A stretch of DNA of 64,000 nt, from the NCBI GenBank assembly GCA_019633425.1, contig WSUB01000033.1, positions 124,001 through 188,000 on the forward strand, in the 5' to 3' direction. Of this stretch, positions 33,701 through 44,550 are shown piece by piece (the stretch's first letter is position 1; every line of letters starts with the position of its first letter). The DNA is from Tulasnella sp. 424. Taxonomy: Eukaryota > Basidiomycota > Agaricomycetes > Cantharellales > Tulasnellaceae. Below the pieces are notes generated by a model. That model saw only the letters and a program-made list of their open reading frames with translations. It had not been told where the DNA came from and did no database searches. The translations under genes and the position numbers were made by a program.

Positions 33701-35310
33701 TCAAGACGGCACGTGCAACGGCCTGCAACACTACGCTGCGCTGGGAGGAGATGCAGTCGGCGCCGCCCAAGTCAACTTGGACGTGGCTGACCGCCCCTCT
33801 GACGTGTACTCGTTCGTTGCGCGCATGGTTGAGGAGGAGATCAAGAAGGACATTGCCCTAGGACAAGCCGATCTGGCTCTCATTTCTGGTCGAGTCTCGC
33901 GTAAAGTCGTGAAACAAACAGTACGTTCCCTGAAAAAGATTGGCGGTTGTTCGCTTTGGACTGACCCGTGCTCGTTAGGTGATGACCACTGTGTATGGTG
34001 TGACCATGGTCGGGGCCAGAGCCCAGATCGAGCGACAGCTAAAGGACCTGGGCGACATTCATCACGAGAAGTGTTGGATTCTGGCTAATTATCTAGCCCG
34101 AAAGGTGAGAGAAAAGAATCGGCATTCATTGTCTTTGCGGACCTGACCCTTCGTCTCTCTCTTCACAGACTCTCAGCTGCATCGGAGATTTGTTCAAGGG
34201 AGCGAACGGAATTCAAACTTGGCTCAGCATTGCCGCCCGTAGCATCTCTCGATGCGTTCCAGACACTCGAACTCACTTCTGCGAGACTGGATATGCCACA
34301 CCCGAAGCTCTAGAAGCTGCGCTCGCGAAGTCGAAATTAGCATCGAAGCCTGTGCAGAGCAAGACCAGCGAGACTGAGCGAATCAAGCAGGAACAAATGG
34401 TGTCTGTCATCTGGTCGACTCCTTTGGGCCTGCCTATCGTTCAGCCGTACCGGAAGACCACCCGAAAGCAGGTTAAGACCAACATTCAAACCGTCTTCAT
34501 CTCGGATCCTAATCAGCGTAGTGCCGGTAGGTGCCGCATGTTTTGCCTTTCAATGGCGATTCACTAATTCACCTGACCTTTAGTGAGCCCGAGAAAGCAA
34601 GCGTCTGCTTTCCCGCCAAACTTCATTCACAGTCTGGATGCCACCCACATGCTTTTGACCGCCATCACCATGGATGTGAGTGGAATCGTCGAGAGTTGTC
34701 ATTGAACACTGTCGCTGAGCACCCTTCTTTCACAGAAAGCGGGCCTTGCCTTTGCCTCTGTTCACGACTCTTATTGGACTCATCCCTCATGTGTGGACGA
34801 AATGTCCGGCATCATCCGCGAGACCTTTATCAAGCTCCACACAGAGAACATCCTTGAGAAGTTGCGCAATGGCGTAAGTATCGATTTCTTTGACATAATG
34901 AAGATGGATTGCTCACCAGATGTTGGATCGGACAGTTCGTGGAGCGCTACGGCAACTTCAAGGTTCCTGTTGAGGACCTCCTTGATGAAGATATCGACCG
35001 CGTCCTTGGCAGCAGCGAAGTGCCTGAGGAAGTCAAGCAAGGCCTTGTTGAAGCTACGGGTCGACGAGGACTCAAACTCAAAGCGCAGCATGCCGAGGAT
35101 GAATATGAGGGTGATCTCTTCGTGCCCAGGCCTTTGCCTGCGACGACGAAGGCAGCTCCAGCTGAGGCCCCCGCTGAAGCAGAAGCTAGCACAACCCCTG
35201 CCGTACCTGCCCTTCGATGGGTTGACCTCAAATACATCCTTCCTCCGCTGCCGGAGAGGGGCGATTTCGATGTTTCGCGCACTCGGCAGTCAAAATACTT
35301 CTTCAGTTAG
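30734..35310 (+). CDS. RPO41: Mitochondrial DNA-directed RNA polymerase
   Basis: CDS join(30734..31386,31450..32051,32110..32572,32630..33188,33250..33522,33582..33920,33979..34104,34169..34526,34584..34675,34736..34873,34936..35310), 1325 aa. Single-subunit T7-like polymerase that transcribes the mitochondrial genome. A basic, Ser-rich presequence ([16 protein letters not shown]) is followed by the N-terminal extension, then [15 protein letters not shown], the palm motif [18 protein letters not shown] (catalytic Asp), [14 protein letters not shown] (catalytic Lys and O-helix Tyr-Gly) and the second catalytic Asp in [10 protein letters not shown]. Length fits fungal homologues. All eleven exons join in phase. 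It ends about 230 bp from the convergent CTP1. Confidence 0.95.
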
Positions 35311-35540
35311 ATGGATTCAGCCGCCCTGGATATGGTTATTCCCCCGATATTCGGTTAATATTAGAGATCCTCCCATATTATGTATTTACTGCACCCCCTT
35401 GTTTATTCTTTCTGGTTGCAATCATAATTTCGTGCATGGTTTCATCGTGACTTCTCAGATCACCCCATTCTTGGTCGCATGCTTGGAACGCATCATTAGT
35501 GGAGCGTCTAGATTATCACTGGTAAAATATAGTCTATAAT

Positions 35541-36881
35541 CTACAGTGCCCTTCCTCCTATGAGAACGATGACCTTTTCGTATACTGTAAACACGATGCC
35601 ACCAGCCATCTGCGGAACTCGCATAAGCTAGATTTTCACTACGCTGATGGGAGAGTGCTACTCACCACCAAACGAGCCAACCGCGGCGTTGTTCCTTTCC
35701 AAAAGCCGAGAATCCCATCGTCCTTGAAAACCTTGTACGCACAGTGGAAGGAGTTTTTATAGAGCTGCTTCGCCTCGAGCGATTGCATCCGGGTCTTCAC
35801 GACACTGCGGTGTGGAGAAGGCTAGCTTGAGTATCACCCCTTCCGCCTCGATTCTTGGAGCTTACTCTAATGGCATTGTGGTGTAAACGGTGATTAATCC
35901 CGCAAGACCACCGATGGCGAACGTCAATCCGCTAGATAAGGTTTGCCCTGGTCTTGCGTTTCCTTGGACGAACTGTTTTAGGGTCGAGTAGGATGTAAAC
36001 CGGACAGCAGAGTTGGCTCCTTGTCGCAAGACCTAGTTAATGTATAATAGCTTAGCCTTGATTGTTCCGAGGCTGTCAAAGGACACAGCTTACCACGGGG
36101 AACAAACCACGGTAGATTCCAGACAGGCCTTGTATATTACGTGTCAGTACAGTACGACTGCCAAAGCACAAGGCCCCCAACCTTCTTCTCGTATTATAGT
36201 CGTAGTTCCGTGAACGAGTCCACGGAACCGAGGATTTGGCCTCTTAGAATCGTCGATCAATTTGGTCCTTCGGTCGGGGCTATGCGTCAATCTCTGGCAT
36301 GCGGACGGGAAGACGGAATCCTACTTGATGGTTTCAGAGGGCGTCACAGCGAGAACGGCTTCAGTCATTCCCGCAGCAAGTCCCGCTATCATGACATCAT
36401 CAGTCACAGTGTACGATGATACGTGTTTGGGTAGGACGTACCAACAAGACCCCTCGGTGCGCTGACTTTCCCCTCGGAATCTGCCAAGAGGCTCTTGTAC
36501 TTGTCGTAGGATACGAAGCGTACGCCAGCTTTCAGTGCGTTTCCAGTAACAAGTGCCCCACATCCAGAATATAGCCCCGCCACGCCTTTCGTCTGTAAAG
36601 TTGTCCGTATGATCGCGATGGGCCCTAACTGAGATCACTGAAATTTAGAGCCTGGTAAGATATTGATACTAAAACCGTGCTTCTTACTTTGTTTCCGCTG
36701 AACTGGCTCGCTGTTTTCACATATTCCGTTGGATATGTCTGCAGTGAGCTAATTCAGGCGCGTGCGCAACGTGAATTGAACGGAGCTCGAGCCTACGTAC
36801 GACGAAGCCTTCAATGGCACCTGCAGTCGCACCAGCTACCAGAGCATGCATTGGCTTTTCCTTGGCCTTTTCTGACGGCAT
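35541..36881 (-). CDS. CTP1: Mitochondrial citrate (tricarboxylate) carrier
   Basis: CDS complement(join(35541..35609,35666..35804,35866..36032,36094..36128,36182..36267,36325..36385,36442..36628,36688..36738,36801..36881)), 291 aa, the usual length of the family. Inner-membrane antiporter exchanging citrate for malate. Three carrier repeats carry the signature Px[DE]xx[KR]: PTEYVK, PSETIK and PLDVVK. Also typical are GNALKAGVRFVSYDKYK, GIYRGLFPV and FWKGTTPRLARL, and the end GGIVFTVYEKV. Nine small exons, 35-187 nt. The start is 52 nt from that of the divergent HEM4. Confidence 0.92.
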
Positions 36882-36932
36882 GGTTGCACTGGAAACGTTA
36901 GAAGATGGTGACGGGGTGTGGTATAAGAAATT
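36882..36932. promoter_or_regulatory. 51-bp divergent intergenic gap between CTP1 and HEM4
   Basis: Only 51 bp separate the two divergent ATGs (36881 on minus and 36933 on plus). Core promoter elements must overlap one another or lie inside the neighbouring coding sequence, unless one start codon is further downstream. No TATA box is visible in the gap. Confidence 0.6.
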
Positions 36933-38048
36933 ATGCTAGCCACTGTGGCGTGCCTCACACGGTTCGAACTCGGCCGAAAGGCGGTCTTCCGTGCCCAGTT
37001 CCGTCCCATGTCCACGCAAACGAGTGCAGTGCTACTACTCAGATCTCCGACTGCAAATACCGACTCAAAGCCTGATAAATACATATCGGTTTTCTCAAAG
37101 CGAGAGATACATGCTGAAAATGTTCCCGTTCTGGAGCACTCCTTTGTTGAGGTTGCCCGCTTGAGGGAGCTAATCGCAAATGGCCCAAGCAATCGCTTTT
37201 CTGGAGTCATTGTGACAAGTGGAAGAGCTGCTGAAGCATGGAGTAACGCGGCCGAGTCTATCGATGTTAGTGATGCTTCGGATTGTAGGTCGCTCCCATA
37301 TTCTGCCCTTCCCTCCCAATCCCCTGCACTGACGCAACTGAATCTACTGAATGCAGCCTCTACATGGAACAACACGCCTTTTTATGTAGTCGGACAGAAA
37401 ACAGCTGATACATTGATGGGCCCTGCGCCTACGCGACCTGCATTTTACCCTTCTCCTGGATACCTGCTTGGAGCAGCCGAGACGGGCAGCGGCGAGAAGC
37501 TCGCAAGGTTTATTATCGACCACTTTTCGAAGCAGCCAGATCGGCCCTCCTCTCCACTCCTGTACTTGACTGGGGACAAGAATCGGGATGCCATTCAGAC
37601 CGCTCTGTCCAGTGCTGACATCGTTGTCGAACCTCATCAAGTTTACGAGACTTCGGCACGGGTGAATCTCACCGCTGAGATTCGAGATGTCGTTGTAAAC
37701 CTACCTCCGACCAGTACGTTTTGTTCTCTGATTCTACTTTACTGAATTTGTAACACTTCCTATCGCTTTCCAGCCACCGATATTTGGGTTGCTTTTTTCG
37801 CGCCGTCATCCGCAGCCATGGCATTGCCCGCTTTGGCGGAAGTACTTAACCTTCCAACTTCCCCTCCCGCAGAGAAGCGGCCTGGTCTTCATTCCGCTCG
37901 CTTCGCTGCCATCGGGAAGACGACGTCAGCATACCTCCAGGAAGAACATGCAACCAAGTTCCGAGTGGATGCGGTAGCGGCCTCCCCGACCGCTGAGGAG
38001 CTCGCAAATGCTATTGGTATTTGCATATCTATGAGAAGTGGTTTTTAA
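36933..38048 (+). CDS. HEM4: Uroporphyrinogen-III synthase
   Basis: CDS join(36933..37713,37774..38048), 351 aa. Cyclises hydroxymethylbilane to uroporphyrinogen III in heme and siroheme synthesis. Recognised by overall layout: the first half contains FSGVIVTSGRAAEAW (loop typical of the family) and FYVVGQKTADTL; the second half has LLYLTGDKNRDAI, VYETSAR, WVAFFAPSSA, FAAIGKTTSAYL and ASPTAEELANAI. A further intron (GTATTT..AAAG, 38018-38076) could replace the last ten codons by a different short tail. Residues before Met26 may be a later addition. Divergent from CTP1. Confidence 0.85.
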
Positions 38049-38670
38049 GCTTGACATTGTGCGATTATTGAAAGTGTTTGGTTACCATGCTGGGTGTCGC
38101 GGCACTTGAGTTGAACCATCACACCAAGCGCAACAGAAGTCCCAATCTTTGTTTACCCACTAGGCGCCCTAAACGTACAAAATCACATCAAACGCTTTTG
38201 CGCGGTCGACGGATTGTCCCCCAGCCCCAACTTCAGCTCAACGATGGCCCGATCGTTATCAGTCGCATTGTCCCTCCCTTCTCATTAAAGCTTTGTCCCC
38301 TTCCGTTTGAGGCTGGATCGAGACTACACTCAGAACCAAATTGGTCTTTCTGGGTGAATCGGCGTTTCTAGCAACCGCAACCAGCCAAAGCGGACTTCAA
38401 CAGAGCAAGGCCAAAATCTTTGGTCCCAGCACAGTTTCGCTCACCCATCGTCTCTAAACAAAGCACTCGTGATTTTGTTCAGCACTTTGGCCAAGCGGGT
38501 ATATAACGACCTCTTCTGTCTGGCTTTGCTCCAACATCCCCCTTCACGGTTCTGCTCGCCCTATCCACCTCTCAACCTCCTCCCCCGCCAAAAGCTGCCC
38601 ATCGTCTCACTGCGTCTTCTCTTCAGATACTTGTAACCTAAAACCTTCGTTACCTTACCCCAACAATACC
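38049..38670 (+). promoter_or_regulatory. Intergenic with TATA box for the basic protein gene
   Basis: About 620 bp. A TATATAA at 38500-38506, in GCGGGTATATAACGACC, lies 165 bp before the next ATG and is followed by a long pyrimidine-rich leader, the usual layout of a strongly expressed fungal gene. Nothing else is recognised. Confidence 0.5.
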
Positions 38671-39654
38671 ATGGCAGCTTCAAAGCGCAACAACAAGTCC
38701 GAGGACAAAGCTCCTCGTCGCTCCTCTCGTCCGCGTCAGGAACCTGACCGTTTCTTCATCCCCCTGGATCCTCCCAAGCCGAGAAAGTCTTCAGCAGCCA
38801 AGGTTGGTCCTCAGTGCTTTCTTCCGGTCAAGGTGCTCCGGCTTACTGATTTGCTTGTGTCAGAAACAAGTTGCTACTGGCAAGTCTACTCGTGCCACCC
38901 AAAGTCGCCCAAAACCTAAGAAACAGGCCAAAGCGCCTAAGCAAGCAGGTCAACCTAAACCTGTAAGCGCCAGTTTATAATACCTCCAGTCCATGCCGCT
39001 TACTCCTTTTATCTGACCTTCGTCCTATTATAGAAGGCCACTAAGAAGCGGGCTCGCGAGGATCAAGATGATGAAGAGGATCAATCCCGTCCAACAAAGC
39101 GCGCCCGGCCGGTAGCCAACCCCCCCAAACGCACGATTAGCACTCGGGCCCGTCGAGTTTCTCCCTCGCCATCGCCGTCGGCATCACCTTCCCCTGGGCC
39201 TATTATCAAGCCCGAGCCCGAAGAAGAGAGGGTGAGCGAGGCACCTACTGAAGTAGAACCGGAATTCGCTGGCACCGGGACCCTCCCGGACTTCAACGCA
39301 ATTGTTGGCCACCTTGTCAATCATGGCCTCCTCCCTCCTGCAAATCAGCAGATGCACCAAGTGCCGGCGGTTCATGCGCCTGCCCCAGCGCCGCCCGCAC
39401 CCCTACCTGCCAACCCGGTGCAACCCCACGCGCCCATTCCCATTCCGAACCCAATATTTGCTCCGGTCGCAGGTCCGGTCGCCCAGCCTCAGGCGCCTCT
39501 TCCTCCCGTTAATCCCGGACAGCCCGGCCTAATGCAAGATGCACTTCTTGGGTTTGACGGGCAGGATGAGGGTCAGCAGCAGGATTGGGATCAGCAGGTG
39601 AACGTCGCTGTCGGACATCCTCTGAATAGGCAGGACGCCTTCATCCAGCTTTGA
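38671..39654 (+). CDS. Small basic nuclear-type protein, function unknown
   Basis: CDS join(38671..38802,38864..38962,39034..39654), 283 aa. The N-terminal 130 residues are Lys/Arg-rich with several nuclear-localisation-like clusters (PRRSSRPRQ, SRPKPKKQAKAPKQ, KATKKRARED, RPTKRARPV). IIKPEPEEE fits a sumoylation consensus (psi-K-x-E). The rest is Pro/Ala/Gln-rich and probably disordered, ending QDAFIQL. No known DNA-binding fold recognised. A chromatin-associated or other nuclear role is a guess from composition. Confidence 0.7.
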
Positions 39655-40482
39655 AGTCAGCAATCAATCGGTCTCGCGTGGTCCGCGCATTGGTTTAGCG
39701 ATCTGGAGAGGTTGCTGGGGGTGAGGGTTTGTTTTCCTTGGTTTGATTTTCTTTTCTGTTTCTGGGATAGTGGTGGTATCGTTGTTTCCCCGGGCAGGGG
39801 AGGATCGTTTGTACGCTTCATTGGTGAGTCCACGAGGCTTTCGACAATCCAGAGTTCCTCGCTAACGACCTTCTCTTGTCATGCTGGGGCTCTTGATCTT
39901 GCAGGGTCTTTTCTCTCTCGTCTATTCGTTGCATGAATCTTCTGTCATCCTGTACTCTATTTTCCCTTCAATTGTAATTAATTCTGTAGCACTGTATTCG
40001 TCTGCGTGCTCCTATTCCAACTTAAGCAGTTGCGAGCTAGCACTGTCAATGCGAGTGGCGTAGACGGTGCGCCACGCTGAGCTCGCACGACTCGTCTTTG
40101 TTCTGGTCAGCTGCTTGGAAGCCCCGCGAGCCGACACAGAGGGCCGAGTGGGGAAAACGTCAAACATCAGTTACGTCTGGCAATCCACGTTTTTACGTCC
40201 CATCCTTGTTACTAATGTTAGCGAATGTCGTCCATCACGTCGTGAAAAGTGTACGAAATGGACTTTTAAGCGCCGGTTTGCCAGATTTCCCACTTTAGGT
40301 GCAAAGGACTCCATCAGATCCAAACTGGGTTTCTGCACAACCACCACTCTGCCTTCGACACTCGATCCCATTCCGTTCCGTGCAGGCTGTCTAGCGCGTC
40401 TCTGCGCAAGCCTACAGGACCGATCTCAGAGCCTTCTTGGCAGAACCTCCCGTCACCTCCCGTATTCGGTAACAGGGAGTTT
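39655..40482. other. Intergenic upstream of the kinase at 40483
   Basis: No supported gene. The kinase frame stays open upstream as far as a TAA at about 40270, but contains no further ATG, so an extra 5' exon is possible. The rest shows T-rich 3' UTR-like sequence. Confidence 0.4.
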
Positions 40483-42170
40483 ATGCCGACCTACTTCGTC
40501 CCGCCGCTTCAGACAAGCGCACCCCCACCGCTGTCCCGAGGCTCGCAATCCAGGTCCTCGTCAATTAGCTCAAACTATGAGTTCGTTTATGCGTCGTCGC
40601 CTACGCAGGTATGGCCATATCAAATGGTGGAAATTCACCAATAAATTCTAATGCTAACTGCTGTAATAGATCTCGCCAAACGCAACCATCGTCGCAAACC
40701 CGAATCCTTACGGAATAGCTCCTTCTCGGCCATCACCTCGACGAGCAGGTTTCTATGAGCCTCGCTCTTCTCCCATGTAAGATACCCTTTCCAGAGCCTG
40801 CATGCTGCCGACGGGTGAGGCTGACTGCTGGCCGCCTCATGTTTCTCAAGCCGCACTCCACCTGAGGAGCAATCGGACTCGTCTTCGGCGGTATCAGGTA
40901 CTTCTTGCTATTCCAAACGACATCCGAATGTGGTACTCATGGACTTCAAAGATTCGGTTTACAGAGGCCTAGTGAGAGACCTCACTGGCTCCGTTCAGAA
41001 GTTACGGCCCGCCGCCGTCGCCAGAGGTCGGTCCCGCAGCTAATACGTAACAAGTGGATGATGACTAAAGTTGCGCACAGGAGGGTTCTCTGACATCTAT
41101 CTGGGCGCCTTAGCTCCTTCTGGAGAATTGGTGCGTCCGACTATTTGAGGTCTTTTCTCAGATTTTTTTGCTAAAACCCCTAACAGGTTGCCATCAAAGT
41201 CCTTCGTATCGCCGGATTGGATGGAGAGAAATTACAAAGAAAACTGCAACGTGTAAGCTGACTTATTTCGTTTCGGAAATGAAATGAGTCAGTCCTGGGA
41301 CTAATACTTGTTTGTGGACAGCGAATCGAAAGGGAGCTCGCCACCTGGCAGAGGCTGAACCACCCGAACATCCTACCATTGTATGGCACCTGTGACGAAG
41401 AAATGTGGCTGTCAGAAGCACCGGTTTTGGTTTCTCCGTGGATGTCCAACAAATCCGTGGACCAGTACATCGCAAACAATCCCACCGTCAGACGTTTGCC
41501 ACTAGTCCGTGGCGTCGGCGCGGGACTTGAGTACATGCATTCGATGCGAATAGTACACGGGGACCTGAAAGGGGTGAGTCTGATTCTCTTGCTGGACGTG
41601 TTTCGCTCGTCTAATGCACCAAGTATCTCTAGCCCAATGTGTTAATCGACAGTGCTGGACAAGGTAATGCCTAATTCTATTCTCTATTGAGAGACCTATA
41701 GCTGATTTCTGGTTTACAACGTTCAGCCAAGATCTCAGACTTTGGGTTGAGTCGAGCAAGGCGAGAGACCACCGGTTCGCACCCTGCTCCGGATCAGACG
41801 TCGTCTTGGGCTGGCTCGATTCGGTGGTGCGTGACAGTTGAAACCCCATTGTACACGTTGAGGAAGCCGACTAACACGTTCTCCGCACAGGATGGCTCCT
41901 GAGCTCCACGAGCAAGAAATCCCAATGGTCACGCTGTACAGCGACGTTTACGCCTTCGCAAGCACGGCTCTTCAGATATTCTCCGGCGCACCGCCCTACG
42001 TGCACATACGACAGGAATTCCAGGTTGTGTTCGCCATCATTAACAATGTTCTCCCGCCACGACCGATTTCAAATGAGCTCACGGACGAGATTTGGACCGC
42101 GCTATTGTCGTGCTGGGCATACACACCCAGCGCTCGGAGTCGTATGGCCGAAGTAATGCGATCTATATAA
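40483..42170 (+). CDS. TKL-type protein kinase, single domain
   Basis: CDS join(40483..40608,40670..40776,40851..41026,41081..41130,41187..41252,41322..41573,41633..41663,41727..41826,41891..42170), 395 aa, nine exons in phase. Residues 1-90 are Pro/Ser-rich. Then LVRDLTGSVQKL, a segment often seen before kinase domains in basidiomycetes, the Gly loop GGFSDIYLG, VAIKVL (K157), LNHPNILPLYG, HGDLKG (254-259), PNVLID, DFGLS (274-278), RWMAPE and SDVYAFA. All catalytic residues are present; predicted active. No TPR or membrane segment. Intron positions differ from the kinase-TPR genes. Confidence 0.85.
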
Positions 42171-42539
42171 TGCTTCGTAACCTACTTTCCTTTTCACCTG
42201 CACTCGTTTTCATTTTACAGCTTTCGCATGCCGCTGTCCATTTCGCTCTCTATCTCGTACATTCACAGAATGCTATGTTTGTACTATTATAATATTCGCC
42301 TTGTCGTCGGAATGTTCGATATCCTTTGTACCACCAGATAGAAGGTTGAACCTTAATATTCTATTGGCCACTAAAATTTCAAGGGTGTCCATTCAAAACC
42401 CCGTGTCTAACTGCATCGTGGTGTACAGCTTTGTTGGGGCTAGCGACGAGGCTGTTCCAGGCCAGGCACATAAAGGCTCTCTTAAACGGAAACGAGTACA
42501 TCACATTTCTCTATTATGATTATGTAAAGATCGTGATTC

Positions 42540-43085
42540 AAGGTGGAACCGACGGATTAGTGCTCGATCTAGAGGGTCCAAACCTGATGTTGGAGAACAA
42601 AATCGACGGCGCAGGAGTCCAGAGTTGCACTTCAGGTGGGTTCCCGGAGGTTGAAGCACAAGGCCCCGGGTGACACCCGGAGTAGCAGGGTCTTGATCTG
42701 CGGGCCAAACGCCGTCCAACCACTGAAGGTTGCGATCCCAGTCATCCAGCATACTAATGGAAAGAACGACGCCTGAGCTCTTTTCAGGGACTCCCCGGCT
42801 GCGTGCAGCCCACCCTTGTCCTGGAAACGATTCGGCTCCTCGAATAATATCTTTTGGTCGTCGCAATGATTGCTCCCGATGGAGTTATAAGCGAGGTTAG
42901 ATAAAGGGTTCGGTAGGACGGAGTTATCATTCGGGAGCACGAACCCCAAGTTATTGATGACGAAGAAACCAACCACCCAAACTCAGCCGTTTCCCCAAGG
43001 CACAGCTCCAGCTGAGTGAAAATGTACCAGTGTTTATGTCCAGTCCCGTAGAAAACGTAGCAGCGTTCAACGGATTAGCGACTGG
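42540..43085 (-). pseudogene. Decayed GH7 cellulase copy
   Basis: Minus-strand fragments in several frames match the intact GH7 at 44551-46323: LDDWDRNLQWLDGVWPADQD followed by PATPGVTRG, NLGFVLPNDNSVLPNPLSNL upstream, and ILFSNIRFGP downstream. Frame changes and stops between them rule out a working enzyme. The N-terminal half and catalytic motif are not recognisable. It lies about 1.5 kb from the intact copy in the same orientation, consistent with an old tandem duplication. Confidence 0.75.
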
Positions 43086-44481
43086 TCGACTGCGAAACCC
43101 CGGAGAGTTGTCAGTTCTATCATATTATCCTTCCTGAGACCCAGGCTTGGCAGGTATAGAGATAACATAGCGGCCAGTCGGAGACCAAGGGTATAAAGAA
43201 ACAATCCGACGACGACAGCACCATATGTTGGAGGCTGTTCAAGTCCAGCTTCCAATGATCGCTCGTGGCTCTGAGGTTTCCCATTCAAGGTACCCTTCCG
43301 AGTCATGAGACTGAGAGTTATTCGAACCCCGTATCGAGACGAGCTAAACGCTTATTCTACGGAAATACAGCATCCCTTCAGCGTTGGAACAAATGGAGAT
43401 GAGATAATGCCACAAGGCAGTACGACAATGTGGCTAAGGAAGGAGGGCAGTTACACGAGCTCATGGTCAATCGCCAGGTACCACTGTTGTTAGCTAGATT
43501 AGGCAGCTTCTTGAGGAAGGGAGGTGGGGTGGGGTGAAATTTGAAGCAGTCGGAGTGGCCCTGAGGGAGTCGAGCAAACAAACATTTGCTGAGGTTCGCG
43601 CGATTGCACGATCTCTGGGTGGGTAGCGCTGCGTATGCTTCGTATCTCTTCATTATCGTTTTCAATAAATCGGAGCCGAGAGAACGGCAAATAGTAACCT
43701 TCAATTCCAAAAAAAAAAAGGGAAAATCGCACATATGGTACAAGATCCTCATCAAAGGCCTTTCGAGCTTGCTTAGGCCTACGGGGTATGATGTTGTCAG
43801 AACCCAAACTTTATTCCCTAAGCTCATGCACTCTTGGCAGGGGTAGTTTTCACGCAGTTCAGGTACCGTATACCGAGCTAGAGCACCGCCGCTGACATGA
43901 TTGCGGAGGTTCCACCGAAAGGAAGATGTCTTTTCAGGATGGAACCCATTTTTAATAGAGGCCTGCGAATTGTGTCTACTCACGCGAACCGCCGGGGAAC
44001 TCCTTGCCTTCGACGACGCTGGTTTCCACCGGCATAAGCGGAATTGCGAATCAAAATGTCGCATGAGCCCAACTTCCAAACTATCGGCGAGATGCCGAAG
44101 TTTCCCAGTCGGCCGCCGGGCTTTGGTACCTTAGATAGCAACGCCAATCTATATCTATCAACGCGTCTCAAGACATCCAGAAAAGTGCTTAGCCAGATGA
44201 AAACAAAAACAAAAAAACTTCAGACAACCCAGTTTGTGAGAGAGACTCATAAAGGCTGCTAAGGACCTGTGGACGAGGCAATGCTCTCACGCGCGACGGA
44301 ATTTCATCAAATGATGCGTGTCGAAGTAGGTTCGAGAGGCGAGAAACTCAAAGGGAGGAGGAAGGAGAGGCGGGAAGCGGGGCAAGGAGCGCTCAGGCCC
44401 AAATTCAAACGGCACACGCTGGTATTAACCTTATCGTAGACTTTTTAGCTAACCAAGAACCCATTTCCCCGATTGAACGTA
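43086..44481. other. Intergenic between GH7 relic and GH7 gene
   Basis: No supported gene. Contains an A11 run at about 43710. A 233-codon minus frame (43378-44079) has no recognisable features and is treated as chance. Confidence 0.4.
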
Positions 44482-44530
44482 TTCCAAAAGACAAATTTCC
44501 AAAAGACAAATTTCCAAAAGACAAATTTCA
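44482..44530. repeat. 15-bp minisatellite, three units
   Basis: TTCCAAAAGACAAAT repeated at 44482, 44497 and 44512, followed by TTCAAAAAAAGGGG. It lies just beyond the inferred GH7 stop codon, probably in its 3' UTR. Confidence 0.85.
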
Positions 44531-44550
44531 AAAAAAGGGGGGAGAAAAAA

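Noticed and set aside
40067..40651. 194-codon plus-strand frame overlapping the start of the kinase at 40483
   Set aside because: The kinase exon is in a different frame that continues in phase through eight further exons; the longer frame has no continuation.
43378..44079. 233-codon open frame on the minus strand
   Set aside because: No recognisable domain or signal, passes through an A-run and overlaps other chance frames; composition is not protein-like.
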